Shown here: in pieces, positions 1 to 13,300 of the stretch
How the letters are laid out: each line of letters begins with the position of its first letter
Numbering within the stretch: position 1 is the first letter of the stretch
NCBI GenBank assembly: GCA_039720395.1
Contig: CM077826.1
Location: 21,453,053-21,517,052, forward strand
Reading direction: 5' to 3'
Source: Liquidambar formosana
Lineage: Eukaryota; Streptophyta; Magnoliopsida; Saxifragales; Altingiaceae
Length of the DNA stretch: 64,000 nucleotides
Program-made: the position numbers and the translations under genes
Notes under the pieces: model-generated
The model's database searches: none
What the model was told of the DNA's origin: nothing
What the model saw: the letters and a program-made list of their open reading frames with translations, nothing else

Positions 1-152
1 TAGGTCCCATTCAAAAAGACATTGTTTAAAATTTTAGCCTTAGGCCACCACAATTTATGTTGGGCCACTCTCGGCTGGTTTTCAGAATCTTTAATTAAAC
101 CAAGCCCAAAATAGGAAATTTTTTAACAAAGGCCCAACATTAAACTTTAAAA

Positions 153-1079
153 GGGAACGGCTATTGCAACCCCCCATAGGGTTAAGTTGCCCCCCTTTGT
201 TATCCCCACCCCCCAAAAATATATACCCACCCCTCTCAAAGACCTCACTACCCCTCATTCTCACCCACCCCTCTCACTCACCCCTCACCATGGCAGTGAC
301 GACCGGCGACGACAATGGCGACTTCTCTACCACAACCACTCCGGCCGACTCCATCCCATCCCATCTCACTTTCTTCTTCCTTCCCGTGAAAAAAAAAAAG
401 GAAAAAAGGTTGGCCAGAAAAAAATAGAGCAACGACGATGGCGACGGCGAGGGCGAGGAAGGGTGATCGGTGAGATTACCTTTCGCCGGCGGTGAGAGGG
501 AGCCGCACCAGTTCGACGGCAGTGAGGAGCAATTTTGGCCGTAAGAGTTTGTAGATCTGAGAGAGACGACTCTTGTCTCTTCCAGCAACTCCTCTCTTCT
601 TCTCCTCTTTTTTTTTTTTTTTTTTTCTCTGCTGCTGGTCAGATCTGTGTTTTCCGGCACCCATTTTTTCCGGCAACGGTGCTTCTTCTTCTTCTTTCTT
701 TCTTTTTTTCTTCCCCTCCCCCCCCCCCCCCACTGGTCAGATCTGTGTGTTTTCCAGCAAGGGCCTCCATTTTTCCCGACGACGCCTCCATTTTTCCGCC
801 GATGGGAGGGGAGTTCTAGAAGGAAAAAAAAAATGGAAGAGCAGAGGGAGGAGGAGGAAGGAGAAGAGGGGGTACGGCCTTACCAAGAGAAGAGAAGAGG
901 GAAGAGGGGGTCATCGCCGTCGCCGGTGGGGGGTGCTGGAGAGAGTTGCCGGGGGAGGGGTGCGGGAGAGGGGATGGATGAGGGTTAAGCCCTTTTTGGT
1001 AATTTTACATAATAATTTTTTTAATTAAAAAAAATAGGGGGGCAACTTAACCCTTTGGGGGGTTGCATTAGCTGCTCCC
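153..1079. mobile_element. Non-autonomous MULE-type element with 9-bp TSD
   Basis: The ends are inverted repeats of about 42 bp (GGGAACGGCTATTGCAACCC type), and the element is flanked on both sides by ACTTTAAAA (144-152 and 1080-1088), a perfect 9-bp target duplication typical of Mutator-like elements. The interior is GC- and purine/pyrimidine-biased with long CTT and poly-C/poly-T runs. It yields overlapping open frames on both strands that look compositional, not genic. No transposase is encoded. Confidence 0.85.
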
Positions 1080-1164
1080 ACTTTAAAAATGCCATGATGC
1101 CATCCCTGAATGAAGTGGGTTGAGCCTCTCTTTCCATTGGGCAAAGTTGCGGCCCTAGAATCAA

Positions 1165-1540
1165 CATTTATTTTTGACGGTCACTATTGTAACTCAACTT
1201 TATTTGTGCACCCCATTTGTTTTGAACTTTTCAAGATTTTATAAAAAATATAAAGAGTTTTCATTAAAATTAGTCATGTTGTCCACTAAAAAACATTATT
1301 TTGGACAACTTTGTAAAAAAAAGTTTTTCCAACATGTAAATGACCAAAAACTCCCCTTAAACAACATATTTTGAAAAAATTCTATAAAGTTATTCAAAAT
1401 AATATTTTTTAGGTAACAATGCGACCAATTTTTATAAAATCCTTTTATATATTTTGTAAAACCTTGAAAATTGAAAAAAGAAAAAGGAAAAAAAGAAAGG
1501 AGAATTAAAAATAAAGTTGAGGGATTGCAATAGCTGCCCT
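1165..1540. repeat. Degenerate MULE-type foldback MITE
   Basis: Terminal segments around 1178-1203 and 1510-1540 are imperfect inverted repeats of the same family as the element at 19408-19806 (ends with CTATTG and CAATAG motifs). The interior has the family's GTCCACTAAAAAACATTATTTT-like core. No clean target duplication was found, so it is an older copy. Confidence 0.6.
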
Positions 1541-1839
1541 CTTTACATTTCAAACTATTTTGGATTTGAAAGGCTAAATCAAAATCCTTTGTTTTCCTTT
1601 CCCACTTACAAGCAACCCAATCAAAAAAGGTTGTCATTTGAATTTCTACAGCATAGAACACTAAATTTTCATGTCAAACATGTTCCACTTTCTGGCCCAA
1701 TATCACGTGCACTCTAAAAAAGTGAAAATCGTATTGTTTCTTCAGGCAGCCAAATGAAACATCAGGTTTTCCATCGGAATATGACTTCTAGTAAGACACT
1801 AAGGCCCTCATTTTGGTGTATCTCCATGCACTTTTCCCA

Positions 1840-2134
1840 TCCATTTTCTTTTGTTTTTATAGCCTTCGTGCAAACCAAAAGCCTTTGTTCAAGAAAAAGA
1901 AAATCTGTAGATCAATCAATTTTACAATACATAATAGGCATATTTGAAATTATGACTCCATGACAAAGGTTTACAGGGACTTTATAGGCACCCTTTCACA
2001 CTTACATCACTAAAATTAATAAGAGTACAAACAGATTCTAAATGAGAAAAACAACATACCACTGCCACACAATTTATTCTTAAGAAGTTGAATCAAACCA
2101 AGAACTTTTAAGCGCGCAATCGAGCGTGTAATAA
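1840..2134 (-). other. 3' flank of the receptor kinase, shared with the duplicate
   Basis: After the stop codon the minus strand continues with an AT-rich 3' region. A motif around 2085-2105 (GGTTTGATTCAACTTCTTAA on the minus strand) recurs at 52404-52433 after the pseudogene stop, and weaker matches run down to about 1840 versus 52175. This shows the duplicated block includes the 3' untranslated region. No coding sequence is seen here. Confidence 0.6.
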
Positions 2135-4352
2135 TTACCTAGCATTGGGAACCATTTCAAATTCAAGCTCGACTTCATGTGAATTTCTTGGTCTTGTCTC
2201 GCTACCCACCATCCTCTGAGCTCCTTCAGGAGCCATTTCTGTCGCCAAACATTCCTTTAATTCCACCACTACATCACTCATGTCTGGCCTTTGGATTGCA
2301 GTTGATGGTATGCAAGACATGGCTATCTCCACAGCTTTCCAAGCAGAATTGGTGCTGAAGTCTCCATGTAACATTTGATCAACAATGTTTTGGATATCTC
2401 CTCTTTCAATAATAGGCCTAATCCACTGAATTATGTGAATAACCTTGGGGCCTCTTATTATCGCGCTATGTCCTGTAATTAGCTCCAACAGAACAATCCC
2501 AAAGCTATAGACATCACTTTTCTTGTTTAACTTTCCAGTTGTGTGATACCTGCATGGAGAAGACTCGTTATCAGATTAATAAAACAATCTAACACTAGAC
2601 GAACTACATATAATGGCTTCTTTTTCTATTCCCTTTTTAAAAAAATTATCAGAATTCTAGCTGTATTGAGTGCATTAACGATTGTATGCTCACAAGGTAA
2701 AAGCTTGCAGCTTCAAAGTGTTTTAGCCAACTAACTACCCAAGGCGAATTAAGGAACAGAGCTGTACGTGTATCCAAATCCCGATGTGTGGAGTACTTTG
2801 TCTTCTAATAAACCACATAACTCCATGTCTTTCTAATTATTATTATTATTTATTTGGAGTAAGATTTTTCTATATAGTCATTTTGTATTGAGGTTTTGAT
2901 TTGAAGTCCTAAGTTGCAACTTGCAATATTCACAAGGTGAAATATATCTACCTACTGGAAAATTTAAATTTTGCCTATTAACAAGTTTAGAGCATCGTTA
3001 TACCTAGTAAAAATCTCATAGACCAAAACTAAAATCTTTTCTAGATACTTCTAATGAAATAACTATTTAAACTTCAGGAAGTAATAACACTTACTCAGGA
3101 TCTATGTATGCAGGTGTGCCAGCAGCATCAGTATACACATGACTGTCACCTTCATTTTTGAAATCTCTGGACAGCCCGAAATCAGCTATCTTCGCTTGCA
3201 ATCTTTCGTTTAATAAAATGTTAGTAGTCTTCATATCCCTGTGGATTATAGGTGGCTTGCAACCATTATGTAGATACTCCAGTCCTACAACCCCATTAAG
3301 CTGTCAGTCAAGTAAACTCTAAACATGAAAAAGAGGACAGATAATTAAAAGAATATAAAAATGTCACAGATCTAATTGCAAACCTTGTGCTGCATCTATG
3401 GCAATCTGAAGTCTCTGTTGCCAATTCAAAACATTCCCCGTTATCTCTGTGGCCAAAATATATCAATTTTATTGTGGTTATTTGGAATATTAGAATGCCA
3501 GTCATGCAATTATGTGATGAATTGAAATAGATATGGAACAAATGTTTATCAACACAGAAATGTTCATATTTTCACATGACAAAGTGACCTCTCTCTCTTG
3601 CCTATCAAAAATAAATAATAAATAAAAAGATAAAAAAAAGTTTCCCCTCTATTTTTCAAACATATATATATGTATTTATATATATTTGATTCTTTTGCTT
3701 GGCATGATGTTTTGTCTCCTGCTGCATGATATAGTACCAATTTGAACAGATCCTATTTTGTTTAAATTCACAGTTTAAAAAATTTAGGTGCTATTACAGG
3801 CTAGATCCTTGTCTAAATTCATCCTATATCTATGTAGGAAAGTCAACTAAGTTCTATTGAGTTGTGTGATAAAGATCCTTATAACACAATAGTTAAATAC
3901 CTGATAGATGCTGCCTCAAGTTTCCATTAGCCATGTACTCATATACAAGCACCATGTGTGTACCTTTATTGCAGTACCCAATGAAAGAAACCAAATTTAT
4001 ATGATGAGCTCTCATCAAGAGTTTCGCCTGCATTTCAAAATGAAACCAAATGATGCCTTGTTAGGCAGCATTTTTCGTGTAATTGTTGTTTTAGAATCAG
4101 ATTGAAATTTCAAGTAATTGAAAAGCCTAAGTGGATCATATCTAACCTCGGCTTGAAATTCCTTAGGACCTTGGCTTGATGATGCAGAACGCACCTTGAC
4201 GGCAACTTGACTGCTGTTTTTCAGAGTACCAAGATAAACTTTTCCAAATCCCCCTTCACCAATAACCGTTTTAAAGTTATCAGTAATAGTCACAATGTCA
4301 GAGTAAGTAAACTCTTGATTCTTTGATTTCAATGACCCTTCTATGTTGAATT
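2135..4352 (-). CDS. Receptor kinase exons 9-13: cytoplasmic Ser/Thr kinase
   Basis: Exons 4147-4352, 3901-4027, 3384-3446, 3095-3284 and 2135-2549 encode the juxtamembrane segment and the kinase. Visible landmarks are [28 protein letters not shown] with the catalytic lysine, the alpha-C glutamate split at the exon 9/10 border, HRDMKTTN (an RD kinase), [35 protein letters not shown] and the RPDMSDVV helix. All catalytic residues are present, so activity is expected. The C-terminal tail ends [10 protein letters not shown]. Confidence 0.95.
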
Positions 4353-7300
4353 CTGCAACCAGATCCAACGCAAAAACAGATCATCACAATTGAAATATGC
4401 ACAAATCTATTAAGAAAATGTTTTGAGATTTTCATGGGGCTTTGGAAAGTATGTAGTAGAATTGTCACTTTTGTCTCTCATATTTATGCCATACCCCAAT
4501 GACTCCTATGGATTATTGTGGGGCTTGAATTTTTCCAAAAAAATAGTAGTTTTTGGTTATGGTGCTTAGTCGCCAATGTGATGAACATTGGAGGGAGATT
4601 TTAGCCATCTTTCGGAGAAGCTTTAGATAGTGCTCCTTATCTGGGTTTGTTAGAGGAATGGAGTGTTCAATTTGGTATGGGAATATATTTTGCCCACCTA
4701 TGGAAGTCATAAATTGCATGCTTGAGTATGTTTTGTACCCTAATAAGGGTTATGACTTCTTATAAGGTCAGCATGAACCCAAGACGCCTGGGACTGCTTT
4801 GTGATGAAAATGGTGATGACATCTTTGTGGCATACTCAGTAACATAATTATATAGAACGGGAGTGGTGTTATTTGCAATAAACAAGGTTTATGGTATCGT
4901 TACAGTACTGTAGGAGTGCTGGAATTTGGTAGGATTGTGAATGAGAGACCTACAAGTTCATTCAGGTCATTGGAGATACTTCTCCTACTTTGACATTTAA
5001 CTAATGCCGGCCCCATGGATGTAATCCAATTGTAGATCAAACAGGTAAGCTCCTCATGTAAAGATTTTGTGTTTAGTCAATAAGTATTATTAGTATTATT
5101 TTTTATCAACAAATAAATCTTTGCTTTATTTTCTTCACTTTATAATTAATTTGATTTCATAGAGGTTTTGGCATGTTACAGGAAACATCAAAGTAGTTCA
5201 CCTCTATACTGAAATCATTTACAAAACCAGGAGAAATGAAAGAAAATACCTTGTTGTCTTTTCCTTTTACAGTAATAAAAGATCATAACCAGTGTGCTTA
5301 AGAGGATGAGGGTCAGAACTGATGCAACCACCGGAACGACAAAATTCTTCTTTGCTTCACATGAAGCTGAGTGACAAAGATTTGGATTTTCTTCCGCGCT
5401 GGCATAAAGTGAACACACATGGTGAGATATAATAGTGGGTTGGTAGTTATGAGACCAATTATCTTGCCACCATATTATCAGAAGTAGCTTTTGAAACATA
5501 AGAGAATTCAGAGTCAAAAGCAGGCAAATAAATGACAGACAATTCATCAAACTTGGAAAACTGTTCTTGAATATGCAAGATAAGCAAACCTCAAAAGCAA
5601 TGATCCATCATCCATCTTTTCCCTAACAGCTTTGGGAATTGAACCTGAGAGCTTGTTCCTAGTTAAATTTCTGTGAAGACAGTGTAAAATAGATCACCTA
5701 CAAAATTCCTATAAAGAAATTTCCTATTGCACTATCAGAACTCAATAACTTACAGGGTTCTTAAAGATGGCAGTTGTGCTAAGAATTCTGGCACTGGTCC
5801 AGTCAAGTCATTGTTTGATAAATCCCTGAAACAAATAGAGTCTGTAAATACCTCAGGAAAAAACTCCATATATGCTATAAAGATATTATTTTGTATTCTA
5901 CCCAAAAAAAAAAGAAAAAAAAAGAAAGATATTCATTTCTTCATTAAAAAAAAAAAAAAAAAGGAAAAAAAAAAGATGAAGATGTTTCATTTTTTGTCAT
6001 TATTATTCATGCAGTCTAATTTCTATGGGTCTTTTATGAACATGGTTCTGTTGTGGTGAAGGAGACTACCATCCTTTTTTATAGATTTTGGGATCTCTTA
6101 TTTACTTTTATTAGTTATGAAAGAATCAATGCTGCTTTTTAAAATTAATCCAATGTGTGGGATTTGCTTAAGCCAATCTAGACGGGGTGAACATGTTAAA
6201 TCCAAATTTTATCCATTACTGCAAATTAAAAATTAGATTAAAATTACCCACAAATATTGATGACACATTTGGAGTGTTTGAAGCAATAGAAATCCAAACA
6301 TAGGCTTTTGAAACCGTAAACAAATTAGTAAAGAATCCTAGCTCAAATAGATGACAAATTTAAACTTGGACTCATCAAGATGGTGGACAGATTGATTGAT
6401 CCACATGCGACGGAACTTGTATCCATGTGATCAATCGATTGATTTAACCTGTTGATTGGTTGATCTGTAAGCTGAGAATGGACAAAAATTGTAGCTCAAG
6501 ATAGAAAACGCTTCAACAACAATGCGAGTCTTAAGAAGCTAACTATGTGCAGATATCTACGATGAGATTGTTTAGATAATAACCGTTGTTACCAACTCCG
6601 ACTACCACCAACGAAGGCTTGAACTTGCCTTTTGCTGGAAAAGTTTGGTCTTTATATTTTAAAAATTCATACCCGCTCCGTCTCTATTTAAGTGGCTTAC
6701 TTTTCTTTTTGAAATGTTTCAAAATTATTATCGCATTTAAAAATTCAATGATTTTTTTTATTTGATTTCTTAAAATACTTTTGAAAGGGTATTTTCTCTT
6801 TTTACAATATTTTATACACTTTGAGGATAAAAATATTGAAATGTTAAAACATATGTGTTAATATGAAAACATTTAATATGATTTCCTAAAAAATTGTGTT
6901 TTTGCAAAGAGGATAGTCAATTAGGGACGGAGGGAGTAGCATTTTTTTATCTCATTTGTGGTGGGTCATTATTAATACATTTTGAATTAGTGATTATGTA
7001 GAACACTAACCCTCTATTTGGTTCATGGATTCTACCAAGGAAAAAAAAAAAGAAGGGAAAAAAAATGAGGAGGAAAGAAAATGAAAGGAAAAGATAAAAT
7101 CATATCAAGCCAAAATTGTTCTAATTCTTCTTTTTCTTCAAATTTTCCATTGCAACCAAATAAAGAAAAGTAGAATTCCTTACATTTTATTTTTTTTCCT
7201 TGATAAAATCCACAAACCAAATAGAGCCTAAATAAATAAAAAAATCGGGGTTTAATAGAATATTTTTACATAATTACCCATCAACTAAGTGTATTTATTT

Positions 7301-10300
7301 ATTTTTATTTTTTTCTGTTGAGAAAAAAAGGGCAGAATTAGTAGGTAAACCAGTGTTACTGGGATCTCTTGAACCCCGGCCCCTTCAAACCGTTATCCGG
7401 GGTCCTCGACCCAAAATGCGATTCTTTGTGATCGGGATCTCTATTTTTAACGTCTCGAAATGTAAAGGAGACACACACACTTAATTTGTTTGCAAAGTTA
7501 CAAGTTTAACTCCCAAATTAGGATTTGTTGCAATTGTTTGAAACTCTCAAACTACCGTAAAATGTTAGTAAATTCTATATATAATTCAATTTTCAAAATC
7601 ATTCAATATTTAAATTTAATTAAAAATTAAATTTTCATGATATTTCGAATGAATCTCTCTCAGTAAATGGGGAATACATACTTACATAGTTATACATAAA
7701 TACCCTCTAACATACCAGAGCGAACCAAGTAAGCCTACTCCTAATGTACCACATATCAACAAAGCATCATACCCGTACCCGTACCATGTACCAGATTGAG
7801 CGAACCATGCTTCAGGTAACATTAAGGTAAACCATGCTTTCAAAGTAAGAAGGGTGATTTCCCTTTTTACAACATGGAGTACTCATTATTTTGGGTGTGC
7901 TGATTTCTCTTAGCGGTCCTGTCTTTCTATATAAGAGTCGTTCTAAATTAAATGTCTAATTGCTTTCGGACCATTGCAAATCAAGATTATTTAATGATGG
8001 TGTTTGTAAGACGAAATTCTTGAATCAACTTCAAGAATAGTAAGCCAGTAACTAAATCAGGAAATAGCAGCTAGTGTTGTTGGCCGTGCTGATGTCCAGT
8101 CCACCTTACCACTTGTGCATTGTAATTTAACACTAAGACTCTTGGTAGGAAAACTAATACTTACAAGGACTCTAATGATTTGAGACTGGAGAATGAAGAA
8201 GCAATCTTCCCTGTCAATCTGCTTGAGGCCAGGTTCCTGCATGTAATTCTTCGAATAAGAGATCATTTGCGCCATTATCTAAAATATAGTTTGCAATTCA
8301 CAAGAAGAATATGGTCTTGCAATTAGATGGGTATTTGTTAGGACATCCCATAGAAATGAAACCAATCCCATACCATTTGAAAAGATTCCAACTCACTATT
8401 CATTGCATTTGAAAGGAGTCTATTTCATTGTGTCATCTCCTGTAATGCCACATCTAATTCTATCTAATGGCTCCATTCTGGAAAGTTTTTATGTTTATTT
8501 TCTATTTTCCTTCAAAATGCAATAAAAATGTAATTTGGATTGATTCAACTACCACTGGATATCCCAACACGCCCTGAGAAGTTTTAGGTGTGAACTCACA
8601 GTGAAATGATCCTCGGAGGATTAATGGCGTAGCTGCAGTTTAAACCATCCCATGAGTAATTACTTGGGACACACGGATCTCCTTGCCAGTTTCTAGCGAC
8701 GCTGTACGCTTGCTTGATGTCCATGATAGCTTTAACTATAATTTCCAACAGTCAACACAAGAAAAAGAGCAGTTTACTTTTAAAAATTTGAACAAAAATG
8801 CCCTTGCTGTGATGATGAATTGCTAACACTGATTGGGTTTGATGTTCAGAGTGCATTGCTAACATCAGTTGCATTCTCTTTGGTGGCCAGTTACAGAGTG
8901 CCACCCTTACTGATTCGAGAAACAAATTCATTTTGCCAAACAGTGAATTAACTGGATTGCTGTCTTTTTGCAGTTAAATAACGGATGTGGTACGTTGTTA
9001 AGTTTTCAAGCTAATAGCCTAAGTTATTAAGTGTAGGGCCCAAAAAGTATTTAAAGATATTTTAAACTCGATATTTAAGAAATGTGAGATGTGGGACTTC
9101 CTAACAGTGGTGTTCTGTGATTAATTATGCAACTTCATGCATCCACCTCGATAACTACATGGCCTTCATTAATACTAGGGAGAACTATTTATTTACTCGG
9201 CGAGCAAAATGTGGTGGTTTGCCTACAAACCCACACCAAAAGAAGGGGAAAAAAATGCAATTTACCATCTGCACCTAGGAACAGTAGTAGCAGCTCAGTT
9301 AGTAATGTCTGTTGCACCACACAAATATTTCAAGTTAATTTCCTCCTAGGCTTGAACACGTACCGTCTTCACCAACTACACTAAAAGCTAACAGCTACTC
9401 AGTATCTATTTCAAAAAGGCGATGCAAAGTATACAAGCTGAAAATACAGGAACAATCACTCTCATTGCTTCGTTTGAAAAAAAAAAAAAAAGGATCATCA
9501 CTGATCTAATATTCTGAAAGTTTCTCTATCTCTCTCACTGTCAAACACAAAAATTAGCGGTAGAATGAACATCGTCTTAGTGAAAAAGCTAGAAGGAGAA
9601 GAAAAGGAAAGAAAAACATACCATCTTCAACGTCAGTTGGTGAATTTGGGAGCATTTTTAGCTTGTAAGTCTCAAATGCATTGAGGATGGGAGGAAGATT
9701 CTCTGTTGCATAAATAGAAAAGTTAAATCTTGTTTTTTTGGCTGAAATCAGAGGACCAATGGTCAGTGGCTTTAGGTATTCAAGTTTAAAAGGTTGTGTC
9801 TGCTGGTATTCATCATCCAGATTTATATTTAATTCTCTCTGCTGGCCATCCTGAAGGTTCTGGATTTCGGCGAAGTGAAAATAGACATAATAATCAAGAG
9901 TGGCGTCAAGAGAATCCCATGTAACAAATAAGGGAGTGCTAGAATTCTGTGCCTGGGCGGCGGTCCTCAACAGTTCTTCTGGTAGTTCATAAGTGTCATT
10001 GCTGCTCTGGGTATCAATGTTCAACTGGGTGCTAACTACCTCCCAATCAGAAAGAGAATTCCAGATGCGATCGTAAATATCGTCCTTGTACCTAATTGAG
10101 AGAGATTTGCATGCATTGGGTTAGTGCAAAACGATGATAGAAACTTATTTCTAGTGAGGCATGGTACATGAATGAATGCACAAGGTAACCAAATGCTTCA
10201 TAATGTAGTTGTCCTGGAAATAACAAACGGAATGCTGTACGTGTGAGTGCCCACTTCTCATGAAATAAATAAAAATCTCTTTCCCTGATATATAGGAATA

Positions 10301-13300
10301 GTTGAGATAATTACCAGGCGCCTAAAGTGACGCCAATTTCCATAAATTGACTGCTAAAACACTTGAATCTTTGGATTTAACCAAAAAAAAAAAAAAAAAG
10401 GAAAATTATATTTTTCAAAGTTCCCATATAAAAGATACTATCTCGGCACACTGGCATCAGACCTCACACCTGGGTTCAAATTCCTGTAGAAGCATCTATT
10501 TTCATCCTATTGACCACCATTGGATGAATGCATATTGTTTTATCTTGCCTGGTACCAGAAGAAACAAAAAAATGAAAATGAAAAGTTCCCAAAGTGAATG
10601 ACATCCCAATGACACTTTTCGGATTTAGGCAGTCCAACAGTTTTGAAATGGATATAGAATTGCTCCAGAAATATAAATGAGGAACGTGGCAATAATTGAT
10701 TCGGTTTTCAGGCGAGTATGGCCACAGCTAATTTACCTGATAATATTATTATCCGAGACGTTGAAGTAATATCGCCCCATGAGTTGCAGTGCTCCGCTGT
10801 CAATTTTATAAATGGAACTGTTCAAAAGCCGTAGTTCCAATGCCGAAATGAAAGGTATTCCAGAGCCGGTGTTTACAAGACACACATGTATGTCATCCGT
10901 CGAGGAAAAATGAATAATCTCTCTCCAATTTACTATGGACGAATTTACAGTGTCCCATCTGTTAACCCCGAGGTAGAGGTCAAATACTGGAGGTTGAATT
11001 TGGTCGTCATAATTACCGTACCTGAAGAAAGCTCTGATCATATAGTTATTGTTTTTGCCTTGTTCAGGTTTCAGGGTGTAGCAATTCTTTATTCCATGAG
11101 GAAAACTCCTCAAGTTCTTCAGCTGCTGTCTAAAACGAGAGTTGATCGATTCAAAGGGTATAGTCTTAGTCTCCCCAGTATCTATGAATCCTGTGTCTGA
11201 CTTGTAAAATATGCCGGTATCCTTGTCTGTATAATCTTCAGCCGCTCCACAATCAATGCTTATGAAACCTTAAAAAGTTTTGATTGAAAGAAAAACAAAA
11301 ACAAAAAAACAAAAAATGAATGTTAACCATACAAACTCATAGGCATCCTCACAGCAATTTCAAAACAATTAAACCATGTTTATAGATGAAAGTAGACTAC
11401 TAATTGATTCTTATCTATCACCGATATATTTGGCACAAAAATTCAAACATTTCAACCATTTTTGTGTTGGGTTTTTGATGCTGCAGAAGGGTGCTGCTTG
11501 CAGTGAGTTTCCCCCAAAACAGAGGAGACGCGGGGGGGCTGTTTTGGAGGCCGTTAATGGTGGCTAGGCATGGGATCGCTGGTGCTATTTTTGATGTGAA
11601 AGAGAGGCCGATGTTAATGGAGGATTAGGTAACTAGATATGATGTTGTAGCTGCTGATGAAGATGGTCGATCTTTATTCGAAGAATGTTTTCAAGCTGCT
11701 GCCATGGGTGCCGTTTGGGTGGCTGAAGATTTGTGGGGCCTTGGGGTTCGCTTGAGAACGTTCTGAAAAATCTGGTTGGATCATTCAGGTTGCTATTATG
11801 TGGGTGGGCACGGCTATTTACATCACTTTTTTTTTTTTTTTTTTTTTTTTTACATACACCATTCAATGAAATTTTTTATTATTATTTTATCTTAAAGTAA
11901 AATGATAGTTAAGGACAAAATGATTTAAATAAAAATACAAATTTACTTTACACACCTATTACACATCATTATAATTATAAAAAACCCTTGCTTTCTCTAT
12001 TTATATATCCTCACTCTCTCATAAACCCTAACCATTAATCTATAATAGCTCTTAAATCTTAACTATTGTTAATGTTTTTACGCTTTTTTGAACAATGGAC
12101 AAGTAAATTGTTAATTCAAATGCTTCTAGTGATGAGCAGATTTGTTTTTTCCAATCCAACTTTATTGACTTTTATTTGTGAATCGCATTTTGTTCAGGTT
12201 TGGTATACCAAACAAATCTAAAATGTTTAAAATGTTTCAATTGAACATTATAAAGTTATTCGGGATATACCAATTACATTTTTTTGCAATTGTTCAGTCA
12301 TAATATACTAAACAAATACAATATGTTCAGCTCAAATATACCGAGTTTTTTTTCCCCAAGAGAAGTTGAGTTTGGTTTATGAATCATGGTTGGTTTAGAT
12401 TTGGTTTACCAAAAAAATCTAAAATATTTAGTCTATTTTTACCGAACATTTTAATGTTGTTCGGAATATATCAATTAAATTTTTTATAATTATTTAGGCA
12501 TAATGTACTAAACATATACAATATGTTTAGGTTAAATGTACCGAACTTTTTTGCGTTAAGGTTGAGATTAGTTTAAGTATTATGGAATGTGTATAAAGTA
12601 AAATAATGTTTTTTAAAATTAAAAAGTGTGTATACAAAGCAACTATGTGTATAAAGCAATAATGGTAGTGTAAATAGTCCCGCCCTATGAGTATTTGGGA
12701 CAAAACTTCACTCTCGGGGGAGTAGCTACTCTCCAAGCTGACGTGGCCTATTTCTTTAATTGAAACCTGTTCATCACATATGCCAATAAGATAGATGAAC
12801 TCACAAAAGAACCCGTTTGCTGAACCTCTTCTTCGCCTCAAGCAACATCAAATCGCACCTAAGGCCTTGTATGGATTGAGAGAAATGGAGAAAAGAGAAG
12901 AGAAGAGGAACCCTTTTTCTCTCCTTTTCTCTTGTTTGGATTGTTTTGGTTGGAGGGAAGAGAAAATTAATGGAGAGAAATGCAGAAAAAATGGGGAGAA
13001 AATCAGGCCATTTTGCTTCTCCCCAAATCGGGAAGATTCGGAGAAAAAAAAGGAGAAAAGGAACATAGTAGCTCTTAAAAAGACTAATATACCCATATAC
13101 AAATGCCGTAATATCCATTTTGCCCATAAAATTGACATTTGGCAGGAATTGTATATATTACCCAGGCTTCCATATTGTTCACATATATATAGAGACGGAG
13201 AGATAGAGGGCAACTTGGTTTGCTGTTTGGTATTTACTCCTCCACAACTGGTACATACAAATCTTTTCTTTTTCTCTTTTTCTTTCTCTCTTTTATAAGG

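Larger units (their letters stand above)
5826..8164. other. Intron 5 of the receptor kinase
   Basis: This 2.3 kb intron separates the first two LRR exons. It contains purine-rich low-complexity DNA around 5900-5975, a Stowaway-like MITE and a short foldback MITE. A GC-richer patch at 7365-7440 matches nothing recognised. No coding sequence is seen. Confidence 0.8.

Noticed and set aside
164..1028. Several overlapping open frames of 85-150 codons on both strands
   Set aside because: They arise from CTT, poly-T and poly-C tracts inside a MULE-type element; no domain, splice context or codon pattern supports a gene.
4513..4719. Open frame in the intron between exons 8 and 9
   Set aside because: The matching region of the duplicated copy has no conserved frame, and the sequence shows no domain; it is intronic.
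12795..13298. Open frame of 167 codons
   Set aside because: It runs through the purine-rich inverted arms of a foldback element; composition explains it.
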